A DNA stretch of 64,000 nt from Bacteroides congonensis (GTDB lineage Bacteria > Bacteroidota > Bacteroidia > Bacteroidales > Bacteroidaceae). The position numbers and the translations under genes were made by a program. This document shows, piece after piece, positions 9,748-16,855 of this stretch (positions are counted from its first letter, which is position 1; every line of letters starts with the position of its first letter). Under the pieces are notes generated by a model that worked only from the letters and a program-made list of their open reading frames with translations, made no database searches and was not told where the DNA came from. The stretch is from assembly GCF_900130125.1 (NCBI RefSeq), contig NZ_FQXY01000010.1, positions 806,001 to 870,000 on the forward strand, given 5' to 3'.

Positions 9748-12700
9748 TTATCGTATGCTATAATTATATTCATAAGATTGAACCATACGTTCTACTCCTT
9801 CTTCTTTAAATGCAGTCTGTATCAAACGACCGAAATCGTCATAATGAAAGCAAGTAGTAAATCCGGAGGGTTCTATCTTTTCTATCATTCCCACCAATGG
9901 CTTATACTTATAAATAGTGATATGGGCCGATTTCAGTTGTTCCTTCAAATAAATTAAAGTTTCCCAATCACCTGCTGAAGGTTCGCTTTTATAAGCCATA
10001 TTTTCCAAGGTCGATGAAGATATATAAGCATAAATATCTTCCAAAGAGGCATTTACAATTTCTGCAATTGGATATTTATGCTCGTAACTCCAGATATAAG
10101 AAACTTTCACTCCATCAAGACGTGTGTATTGCAATAAATTTCCGCAAAAATCATACTTATCAAATGTAAATTCTAAACGCATCTCTGCTCCATTAGAATG
10201 AAATAAGCTATCAGGATATACGACATGATCAGGAAAATGATAACGCCATCTCTCCGTTTCTATTTGATTTTCTTTATTAACCTTCTCTACAATGGTTTGT
10301 AACATATTGCGATTATAAAGATAGCTGTTAACAGCAGGATAGGTAAACCATTCTTCTTTTTGACTATTATTTCCATAATCGGTTATTTCTCCTTTCACAC
10401 GACCTATTGAATCATACTCGTAACTGGTGGAAACAACTACAGGGTTTTGTCCATCTTGGTCATATTGCTTTAGTGTATAAGAGACAGGTTTCTCTTTACA
10501 ATATTCAATATTATAAAAACCAGAATCGAATATATAAGGAATAATTTTATAATGCTCATAATTACTTGGAGAGTTACTTTGTCCTGGATAATTTTCAAAG
10601 AATATTTTTTGTTTTGCATGAAGCCCCTCCCTTGAGGAACGCTCCAAAATAGAATATTCCCACTGTTCGTTTTTGACCATTACACTATCCTGATTGTAGA
10701 CTGTACGAGATAATAATCTAGGCTCTAATCCAAACCGATATATTTGTACATGCTCTCTCCCATAACCAACATAGTTATCTACATGAAACGTCCCATTAGC
10801 TTTAAAATTTGGCATGGAATTTTCATAGCTAAGTTCATATTCCGGTAATTGTCTAAAATATTGAGACTCTGTTTGCCCAATGTAAGCTTGAGTTGCCTGA
10901 TCATATTGTTTGGTTATTACCTTATCATAATATATCTTCATAAATAGACCTGCATTCATATCCAAAGGGTTACCTCCATAAACTTTTATAGACTGAGAGG
11001 TTCCTAAAAGATAAGGTTCTGGTTGACCAAAAGTATTAATATAGGTTGAAAAATAGTGATATTCTTCAGCAAAGCATCTTTTAAAATCAGAGAAACCACC
11101 TGACAATACACCATTACCGTAGAAAAATTCAGTAGTAACAGGTTTTTCTCCTTCAGAAATAATCTTTTTAATTCGCAATCCTCCACCTTTTATTCCATTC
11201 CTATATTCGTTGCTCTCATAAAAATACCGGGTTATTCCTCCAGTTGGATATTGAATAGACTTCAATGAGAAGTAATCTGGAACCTTATCAATTACTGAGC
11301 GATTGTATCTCCGAATACCATCATACATATCACCTAATTTCATTTTCGAAACTATCCAACCGTTAGATATGGTTGATACTATTTGGTCATTATTGAATAT
11401 GGTATCAAAAAATAAATCACGATATGAACCATCTACTTCATTTTCTCTATACGGATCTTCTTTGTAATACCCCCAAAGATCAGGAAAAGAGCCACTACCA
11501 GCAGGGGCATCATTATACCCGAATTTATATTTTTGTATTGGTTTATCCATGCCATCTTTTATTGAAATCGAAGACAACAAACGATGCCAAGGCTTTAAAT
11601 CCGTAGAGTCATCAGCATTTTGAGGAGAAAGCCCATAATCAAATGATATCACTCTGAGATACTTCCCACTGTTTTTGTCTTTTACAGTTATTTTTGTCAA
11701 GACATATTCACCGCAAACAGAAGGAGTATATTCCCCATGGTCAAAGCAAGAATATTTTCTACCACGAGTAAATGAAACCATAACTTGATCTGTCTCAATT
11801 GAATTAACAAGCAAAAGATCGGAAGGCTTGAAATAATCAGCCTGATTATCCCATTTCAAACCATGCCAAGTAATGAGATTAGGATTCATAAACAATGGAT
11901 AATTTAGCGAACAATGTTCAGATGCATCTGTCAATGTATAAGACTTAGCCAAATAACGTGCTGTATAAGCTTGATATTGACCATACTTAAATAATACATT
12001 CTCATTATAAGGGGATTGTATACTTGACAAAGCCCATCCGGTTGTTACATTATATCCAAGTTTTGAATCATATACAACTTCTCCTGCAGCACCTGACATA
12101 TCTGAATAACCAAATAAATAGGAAAAGCCATTACCATCAGTAATATCTATATGACGCAGGCGGGTATCATGAAATAGCCTTACCTTATCCGGATTATCAC
12201 TCAAAACATCTACTTGATGCGTTTGCCTGTCATTAATAATAAAATGACCACTAGTGGTAGGAGCTATATACACAAATTGGTCATATTCACTATCTTTCAA
12301 GTGTGGTTTCACATGTGGTTCCACATCCTGAGCTTCTGCAGGTCCCAAGCAAACACTTGCAACAAGCGAATCAGTACTATAAGAAGAAGTACGATGGAGC
12401 AAACGGTCATGAAACAATTCACTATCATAAAAATCGTATTCATCATCAGGCCGACCATAAATGGTACGACTAACTCGATACCCACCGGCATTAATACTCC
12501 AACCTGCCCCAATATCTCCATCGAATTGCTTATATTTGATACCTGAAGCATGATAAGACAACATAATAGGAATCTCCAGTCCTTTAATCTTAATTGTATA
12601 CAAAGGAATATTGATTTCGGGTAATCCGTTATATTCCGTCACTCGATGATTAATATACTGTTCAAATATTTGAGATTGTGGAGAGGGAGGAATCACAACT

Positions 12701-12831
12701 GTATGCGGTTCTGCAAAAATATTACGCTCTCCACTGACTGTCCTCGCATTAGAGACTCTTTCTTGAGCATTTACTACAACACAAGAACTCAGTAAGAAAA
12801 AAAATAAAAAACTTAAATATTTCATATACAA
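9748..12831 (-). CDS. Exported Rhs-type companion protein (no core or toxin domain)
   Basis: The protein has 1027 residues (start ATG at 12831, or the in-frame ATG at 12825). The N-terminus is a signal sequence with an LSSC box before VNAQ, so it may be either a lipoprotein or a classical secreted protein. The first 150 residues (NGLPEINIPLYTIKIKGLEI, GDIGAGWSINAGG) resemble the start of SpvB/TcaC- and Rhs-like shells in Bacteroidetes. The C-terminal third has YD-type repeats (YDFCGNLLQYTRLDGVKVSY, FHYDDFGRLIQTAFKEEGV). It lacks the Rhs core and any visible toxin tail. It ends 4 bases before the Rhs-JAB gene, so the pair is one operon and may form one shell split over two polypeptides. Confidence 0.8.
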   Translation of the reverse strand: MYMKYLSFLFFFLLSSCVVVNAQERVSNARTVSGERNIFAEPHTVVIPPSPQSQIFEQYINHRVTEYNGLPEINIPLYTIKIKGLEIPIMLSYHASGIKYKQFDGDIGAGWSINAGGYRVSRTIYGRPDDEYDFYDSELFHDRLLHRTSSYSTDSLVASVCLGPAEAQDVEPHVKPHLKDSEYDQFVYIAPTTSGHFIINDRQTHQVDVLSDNPDKVRLFHDTRLRHIDITDGNGFSYLFGYSDMSGAAGEVVYDSKLGYNVTTGWALSSIQSPYNENVLFKYGQYQAYTARYLAKSYTLTDASEHCSLNYPLFMNPNLITWHGLKWDNQADYFKPSDLLLVNSIETDQVMVSFTRGRKYSCFDHGEYTPSVCGEYVLTKITVKDKNSGKYLRVISFDYGLSPQNADDSTDLKPWHRLLSSISIKDGMDKPIQKYKFGYNDAPAGSGSFPDLWGYYKEDPYRENEVDGSYRDLFFDTIFNNDQIVSTISNGWIVSKMKLGDMYDGIRRYNRSVIDKVPDYFSLKSIQYPTGGITRYFYESNEYRNGIKGGGLRIKKIISEGEKPVTTEFFYGNGVLSGGFSDFKRCFAEEYHYFSTYINTFGQPEPYLLGTSQSIKVYGGNPLDMNAGLFMKIYYDKVITKQYDQATQAYIGQTESQYFRQLPEYELSYENSMPNFKANGTFHVDNYVGYGREHVQIYRFGLEPRLLSRTVYNQDSVMVKNEQWEYSILERSSREGLHAKQKIFFENYPGQSNSPSNYEHYKIIPYIFDSGFYNIEYCKEKPVSYTLKQYDQDGQNPVVVSTSYEYDSIGRVKGEITDYGNNSQKEEWFTYPAVNSYLYNRNMLQTIVEKVNKENQIETERWRYHFPDHVVYPDSLFHSNGAEMRLEFTFDKYDFCGNLLQYTRLDGVKVSYIWSYEHKYPIAEIVNASLEDIYAYISSSTLENMAYKSEPSAGDWETLIYLKEQLKSAHITIYKYKPLVGMIEKIEPSGFTTCFHYDDFGRLIQTAFKEEGVERMVQSYEYNYSIR

Positions 12832-12968
12832 ATAAATATTTTATTAATAATTGAAGGGGATTTAAGAGACCAATAGTTGATCTCAATTTACAAGACAACC
12901 AACATCCATAAAATAGTTTTATATAAATATTTGCTTTCTTATAATCCCCTATAAATCAAAACACTCTC
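12832..12968. other. Intergenic leader before the Rhs operon
   Basis: This 137-bp AT-rich gap lies between smalltalk and the first Rhs gene. An 8-bp inverted repeat (AGGGGATT at 12855, AATCCCCT at 12943) encloses most of it. No consensus TAnnTTTG box on the minus strand was found, so the Rhs operon may be read from the amidase operon or from a non-standard promoter. Confidence 0.35.
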
Positions 12969-13064
12969 TTACAGATTCATCGCATTAGCGCCCAAAACGC
13001 CAGCCAAAGCCGAAGCCACTGCGATAACCACTTTCAGGATCATATCCCATACTGATTTCTTCAT
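12969..13064 (-). CDS. Smalltalk-type mini membrane protein (31 aa)
   Basis: The 31-residue peptide reads MKKSVWDMILKVVIAVASAL, followed by AGVLGANAMNL. A short basic start and one continuous hydrophobic helix (about residues 8-28) make it a probable single-span membrane protein. I recall a Bacteroidetes family named 'smalltalk protein' of this size and composition that sits beside an amidase gene. I chose the ATG at 13064 because it forms an ATGA overlap with the stop of the amidase gene; an ATG two codons earlier is also possible. The size, membrane segment and coupling to a wall hydrolase suggest a holin-like or export-helper role, but this is inference. Confidence 0.8.
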   Translation of the reverse strand: MKKSVWDMILKVVIAVASALAGVLGANAMNL

Positions 13065-13597
13065 TGCCATAATTTACCTCCTTTCCGTTCTTTAATTTGT
13101 TGTGTTACTCTGTGTTCTTCCGTGTTCTCCGTCTGTGCCGGGAATTCTCCGAACTCCTTGAATTCCTTCGCCACATCGAAGCACGGGCACTGTTTAATCC
13201 ACTCTTCCGGTTCTATCTCACCGTTTCCGTTCAAGTCCGGCGAGAGGTCGCGGTGTCCGCACACCCGGCAGCCGGGAAATCTCTCTTGCAACTGCCCGAC
13301 GAGCAGCCGGAGCGTGGAACGCTGTGCCGGAGTCCGGGTGTCTGCCGGGCGTCCCCGGCAGTCCAGACCACCTTCATAGCAGATACCTATCGAGTGAGCG
13401 TTGAAGCCTTTTACGTGGGCTCCGATGCGTTCGAGGGGACGGGTGAGGTGCAACGTTCCATCCTTGCGGATGTAATAATGATAGCCTGTTCCGTTGAACC
13501 CGCGACGCCGGTGCATCAAGTCTAAAGCTTCCGGTGAGAGTGTAGAATCTCCCCGCGTGGCGCTGCAATGCACCACGATTAAGTTGATAATTCGCAT
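13061..13597 (-). CDS. N-acetylmuramoyl-L-alanine amidase (Amidase_2, T7-lysozyme type)
   Basis: The protein has 178 residues. It cuts the bond between N-acetylmuramic acid and L-alanine in peptidoglycan. Zinc-ligand candidates are H10 (IVVHCSAT), H115 (CGHRDLSPD) and C137 (KQCPCFD), in the order seen in T7-lysozyme-type amidases. The GYHYYIRKDG segment is also typical. There is no signal peptide, so it needs another route to the wall, as phage endolysins do. The last 30 residues are polar and basic and lie outside the fold. It is followed with ATGA overlap by the smalltalk mini-protein. Amidase/HU/DUF4373 modules recur at variable loci in Bacteroides genomes (recollection). Confidence 0.9.
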   Translation of the reverse strand: MRIINLIVVHCSATRGDSTLSPEALDLMHRRRGFNGTGYHYYIRKDGTLHLTRPLERIGAHVKGFNAHSIGICYEGGLDCRGRPADTRTPAQRSTLRLLVGQLQERFPGCRVCGHRDLSPDLNGNGEIEPEEWIKQCPCFDVAKEFKEFGEFPAQTENTEEHRVTQQIKERKGGKLWQ

Positions 13598-13680
13598 GTC
13601 AATGGATAATTAGTTTACTAGTCTAGTTAAAAACTCCGTTTAGTCAGTCATTCGTGTTTGTGTCGCGCCATGCAGACAGT

Positions 13681-14190
13681 TTATGCTGCCGGATCCGGGT
13701 CGGGGGTTTCCCCGCCATCACCGCCTGAACCGCCACCATCGGGTTTACCGTCATTTCCGCCACCCGAGGCCGAAGTATCGGCAAGGTCGAAACGGACACA
13801 CTTGGCGCCTGTCACCAAAGAGCGGGTAGCCGTAGTACGGTCAGGATTCTTGGTGTAATTGGGCAGGAAGCGGACGGTAAGGGAAGCTTGGGCAGCCGAT
13901 ACTTTTTCCGGCAGCTCCACACCTTTGCCGTTGGACTTCATCACCATGCGGAAAGTTCCGAAGCCGTCGAGCGTTACACTTTCCGATGCTTGCAGGTGCT
14001 GGGCAGCCACTGTCACTAGGTTATCAAGCGTGTTCTTCACGTCACCTGTGGAGAGAGACGAGTAAGCCGCTATCTCTTTGGCGAGTTGGGTGGTTGTCAC
14101 GTTGGCCGTGTATATCACACGGGGATGAAATAGTTTCTTTTTGTTCTTGTCTTCCAGAACCGACTGGAAGGGTTTGTACAATACTGGCAT
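13681..14190 (-). CDS. HU-like DNA-binding protein with glycine-rich tail
   Basis: The protein has 169 residues. Residues about 1-125 match the Bacteroidetes HU-HIG-type variant of HU: a basic N-terminus, TTTQLAKEIAAYSSLSTGDV helices, and the VTLDGFGTFRMVMKSNGKGV beta-arm region. The last 35 residues are a low-complexity Gly/Asp/Pro tail. Classical HU proteins are about 90 residues, so this is an extended form. It would bind or bend DNA, non-specifically or at structured sites. It lies 83 bp upstream of the amidase gene on the same strand and 121 bp after the DUF4373 gene, with a weak promoter-like box in that gap. Confidence 0.85.
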   Translation of the reverse strand: MPVLYKPFQSVLEDKNKKKLFHPRVIYTANVTTTQLAKEIAAYSSLSTGDVKNTLDNLVTVAAQHLQASESVTLDGFGTFRMVMKSNGKGVELPEKVSAAQASLTVRFLPNYTKNPDRTTATRSLVTGAKCVRFDLADTSASGGGNDGKPDGGGSGGDGGETPDPDPAA

Positions 14191-14253
14191 AAATGTAATA
14201 GTTTTTTGTGTTAATAAATTAGTTTAGTTTTGTCCTCAAGCTTAATGACACTG

Positions 14254-14261
14254 TAAAGATA
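14254..14261 (-). promoter_or_regulatory. Weak promoter-like box before the HU-like gene
   Basis: TATCTTTA on the minus strand differs from TAnnTTTG only at the last base. It would give a leader of about 60 bases for the HU-like gene. No clear -33 box was found. Confidence 0.25.
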
Positions 14262-14311
14262 CGGGTATTTTTCAGACTGACCCAATCATTTTTTCAAAGT
14301 GCGTTCATAAA

Positions 14312-15202
14312 TTAATTAATTACGCTCAAAAGATAATGTCCCGGCAATTTGATTTTCCCGTTACTCCCCCGGATGCTGCTGAAACCCTTCCACACCGGGT
14401 GTCCGATAGCTCCGAAATTGCTTTTCAGGATAATGGCGTATTGCTCGGAAGGTGGAATCTTGTAAGAGCGAAGGTTATCCAGCAGTCCCTCGAAGTTACG
14501 CTGTATGCCGTCGCACGGTGGTTGCAGATTGTCGATGTCTTCCTGCGTCATCACCTTCCTTCTTTTCAAATTTTTTCCTCCGCCGTTCTCTCCTTGAGGA
14601 GAGTCAGAGAGGTGGTTTAATTTGTTTTCCTTTGTTTTTGTTTGTTTTTCTTTGTTTTGTGTACCCGATGTCGCAATTTCGGCTTCCATTGTTACAGAAC
14701 TGGTGCTTGATGTTGCAGAATCAGCAGTTGATGTTACATCATCGGCTGTTTTGTTATCAGTATCATCCGCACTGTTTTTGCTGCTTTGAGAAGATTGGTA
14801 GGACGCAAGCTCCTCTGCTTCCAACAGGCAGTAAGCCGGTTCTATCAACGAACTGCTACGGCGCTTAGTGATAAAGAGATACTGCCGCTGAATGTCGGCG
14901 GAAGTCAGGATGCCATACTGCCGGTAAAGACCGGCATCAAACAGCCCGCATTCCACGGACAAGGCGATGATACGTTTCACATCGTCCATATCCGTACTGT
15001 AAAGGCCGTCCGTCAGTTCGTCGTAAAACTCATCATTGACAGAGATGTAATACCCTTTTCCGGCATAGATGTAGGACAGCGTTTCTACCAACGTGGCAAA
15101 AGCAGCGTCGCCTTCACGTTTCATGACACGACGCACCATGCGGTCGTGCATGAAACTGGTGCTCATGGGGAAATAATCCAGTCCCCGTTTTATTCTTCCC
15201 AT
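14312..15202 (-). CDS. DUF4373 / Lin1244-Lin1753 domain protein (phage-type, replication-initiator-like)
   Basis: The protein has 296 residues. The N-terminal ~115 residues (GLDYFPMSTSFMHDRMVRRV... MKREGDAAFATLVETLSYIY) match the DUF4373/Lin1244 domain seen in prophage and mobile-element proteins with winged-helix, replication-initiator-like folds. A Ser/Thr-rich low-complexity linker at about 140-200 follows, then a C-terminal domain ending FGAIGHPVWKGFSSIRGSNG. Such proteins often sit in phage replication regions. It overlaps the upstream CxxC gene by 13 bp. Its role in this non-phage setting is unknown. Confidence 0.8.
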   Translation of the reverse strand: MGRIKRGLDYFPMSTSFMHDRMVRRVMKREGDAAFATLVETLSYIYAGKGYYISVNDEFYDELTDGLYSTDMDDVKRIIALSVECGLFDAGLYRQYGILTSADIQRQYLFITKRRSSSLIEPAYCLLEAEELASYQSSQSSKNSADDTDNKTADDVTSTADSATSSTSSVTMEAEIATSGTQNKEKQTKTKENKLNHLSDSPQGENGGGKNLKRRKVMTQEDIDNLQPPCDGIQRNFEGLLDNLRSYKIPPSEQYAIILKSNFGAIGHPVWKGFSSIRGSNGKIKLPGHYLLSVIN

Positions 15203-15510
15203 AGTACGCGTAGTTTTTCCTTTTCCTGTTTCCGGCGGATACTGTCCGCCACCACCTGCCGGGCATGGCGGATGAGGAACATACGCAAAGCGTAATCCTT
15301 CACCTCGGTTATCACCGGATAGGAAAGGGGTTTGTTTTCAAATGATATACTTTTATCCTGGTTGCGATGTCTGCGTGCGTTTGCCTTACGGCATTCTTTG
15401 CAGTAGTTGTCCGTAGTCCGCGTACGCTGGTTCATATAGAAGGCTTCCCGCGGAAGCTCCCGCTTGCAACATCCGCAGATGTGCAGAGATTGGTTCATCA
15501 AGGTTTCCAT
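15190..15510 (-). CDS. Small CxxC zinc-binding protein
   Basis: The protein has 106 residues (start ATG at 15510, or the in-frame ATG at 15498). The N-terminal half has a four-cysteine zinc site: CGCCKREL and, 20 residues on, CKECRKANARRHR. This resembles the zinc ribbon in HNH-type and phage accessory proteins, but no nuclease HNH residues are visible. The C-terminal half is helical and charged. It is the first gene of the phage-like operon and overlaps DUF4373. The 22-bp repeat array lies directly in its leader. Confidence 0.65.
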   Translation of the reverse strand: METLMNQSLHICGCCKRELPREAFYMNQRTRTTDNYCKECRKANARRHRNQDKSISFENKPLSYPVITEVKDYALRMFLIRHARQVVADSIRRKQEKEKLRVLWEE

Positions 15511-15561
15511 ACTGCTTTTCCGTTTTTATAGTTTTCATATTTAAATTTCTGTTTGTATATT

Positions 15562-15692
15562 GGAGATATATGGCTTGCGCGCAGGACATATAGTTGCTGT
15601 ATATTGGAGATATATCGGCTGCACATTGGATATATAGATGCTAAACGCAGGATATATAGATGCTGCAAGCGGACTCTATATTGCTTCCGTCC
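15562..15692. repeat. Array of six degenerate units with 22-bp period
   Basis: Units start at 15562, 15584, 15606, 15628, 15650 and 15671. Each begins with GGA, then one variable base and an ATATA-type core (fifth and sixth units weaker at one base or shifted by one). The second half of the unit often carries GCT and CGCA. A related array with the same period and core lies at 53161. The array lies between the -7/-33 promoter at 15823-15855 and the CxxC gene, so it would be inside the transcribed leader of the phage-like operon. Confidence 0.75.
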
Positions 15693-15822
15693 ATCCGGCA
15701 CGGCTTCCTTAGAAAGGCGGTGGATGAGGTTTTTTGCAACCTTTCGTAAACTTTTTGCGGTTTCTCATGGTTTTTCTATTTTAAATTTATAATTTTGAAA
15801 CATATTTCTGATTTCTTCGCTA

Positions 15823-15855
15823 CAAAGATAAAATAGTTTTCATAAAGAAAACAAA
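15823..15855 (-). promoter_or_regulatory. Promoter of the phage-like minus-strand operon
   Basis: On the minus strand, TTTG (15852-15855) and TATCTTTG (15823-15830) are 21 bases apart, a good Bacteroides -33/-7 pair. It would give a leader of about 300 bases containing the 22-bp array before the gene at 15510. The divergent S24 repressor gene begins about 100 bp away, so this is the natural place for its operators. Confidence 0.6.
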
Positions 15856-15952
15856 TAGTTTTAGAAATTAATTTTAAAAAAGTAGATAACAGATTATCAA
15901 TGAGCGATTAGCGAGTTTATGAATTTTTACATCAAAATTAAACGATAATAGA

Positions 15953-16666
15953 ATGGATACATTTCTGGATGTTACAGGAATCGTGAAGCGTGCCAAACAG
16001 GCTCTGAACTTCAAGAACGACAGTGAATTAGCTGAATATTTAGGTGTTTCACGTGGCACAGTATCCAACTGGTGTGCACGAAACAGCATAGATTTCCGCT
16101 TGCTACTCAACAAATTGGGAAACACGGTGGATTACAACTGGCTGCTGTTAGGAAAAGGAAGTCCGAAGCACCAGCCGAGATTCTGCGAAAGCGAACTGGC
16201 ACAGGGAGAAGTGGAGATTATACACAATCCTAAAACAGTGGAACCGGTAGACGACCGGAGTGTGACGTTATATGACATCACGGCGGCGGCAAATCTGAAA
16301 ACATTATTCGTCAACAAGCAGCAGTACGCGCTGGGGAAGATATTGATTCCGAATATTTCCGTCTGTGACGGGGCGGTGTATGTAAACGGGGACAGCATGT
16401 ATCCCATACTGAAATCGGGGGACATCATCGGATACAAGGAAATCAGCAGTTTCGACAATGTCATTTACGGGGAAATATATCTGGTGTCGTTCATGATTGA
16501 CGGAGACGAGTATCTGGCGGTGAAATATGCGAACCGGTCGGAGAAGGAAGGGTGCATCAAACTGGTGAGTTACAATACGCATCATGAGCCGATGGATATT
16601 CCGTTCGCGTCCATCAATGCGATGGCAATCGTGAAGTTCTCGATTCGCAGGCACATGATGATGTAA
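15953..16666 (+). CDS. CI/LexA-like repressor (HTH plus S24 peptidase domain)
   Basis: The protein has 237 residues. The N-terminal helix-turn-helix (SELAEYLGVSRGTVSNWCAR, about 24-43) fits the phage CI repressor type. The C-terminal domain fits S24: GDSMYP with Ser148 as the expected nucleophile and Lys191 (LAVKYANRS) as the general base. No classical Ala-Gly cleavage site is obvious, so whether it autocleaves is open. It is divergent from the operon running from the CxxC protein to smalltalk and is the likely regulator of that operon; RecA-dependent induction, as for lambda CI, is inference. Gene order is prophage-like, but no structural phage genes are nearby. Confidence 0.88.
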   Translation: MDTFLDVTGIVKRAKQALNFKNDSELAEYLGVSRGTVSNWCARNSIDFRLLLNKLGNTVDYNWLLLGKGSPKHQPRFCESELAQGEVEIIHNPKTVEPVDDRSVTLYDITAAANLKTLFVNKQQYALGKILIPNISVCDGAVYVNGDSMYPILKSGDIIGYKEISSFDNVIYGEIYLVSFMIDGDEYLAVKYANRSEKEGCIKLVSYNTHHEPMDIPFASINAMAIVKFSIRRHMMM

Positions 16667-16698
16667 AGCTCACCACAGATTATCACAGCTCACACTTT

Positions 16699-16826
16699 TC
16701 ACCACAGATTACACAGATTCACACAGATTTTTCATTTATTCCTGTCTCTTTATAAGACTGTTTTAAATTTGGCAGTGCCGGAAACCGGAATAACAAATCT
16801 GTGTGAATCCGTGTAATCTGTGGTGA
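16699..16826. repeat. Long inverted repeat, REP-like element (31/32 match arms)
   Basis: A 32-base arm at 16699-16730 is complementary to 16795-16826 with one mismatch, across a 64-base loop. Each arm is built of short direct repeats of CACAGATTA type. A shorter relative with the core CACGGATTACAC lies at 19084-19234. It separates the converging S24 repressor and miaB genes and could act as a bidirectional terminator. Confidence 0.8.
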
Positions 16827-16855
16827 AGTTTCTTAGTGAAATTCTGCGATGGAAT

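Noticed and set aside
6576..12831. Tc-toxin or T6SS effector locus
   Set aside because: No TcdA/TcdB-type partner, VgrG, PAAR or Hcp genes or domains; both proteins have Sec-type signal sequences instead.
15562..15692. CRISPR-like array
   Set aside because: Units run head to tail with no constant repeat separated by unique spacers, and no cas genes are seen.
15498..15701. Short minus-strand frame through the repeat array
   Set aside because: Its periodic Tyr/Ile residues come from the 22-bp array; no start signal or family features.
13061..15855. Complete prophage
   Set aside because: A repressor, HU, DUF4373 and amidase are present, but no integrase, terminase, capsid or tail genes or attachment sites were seen.
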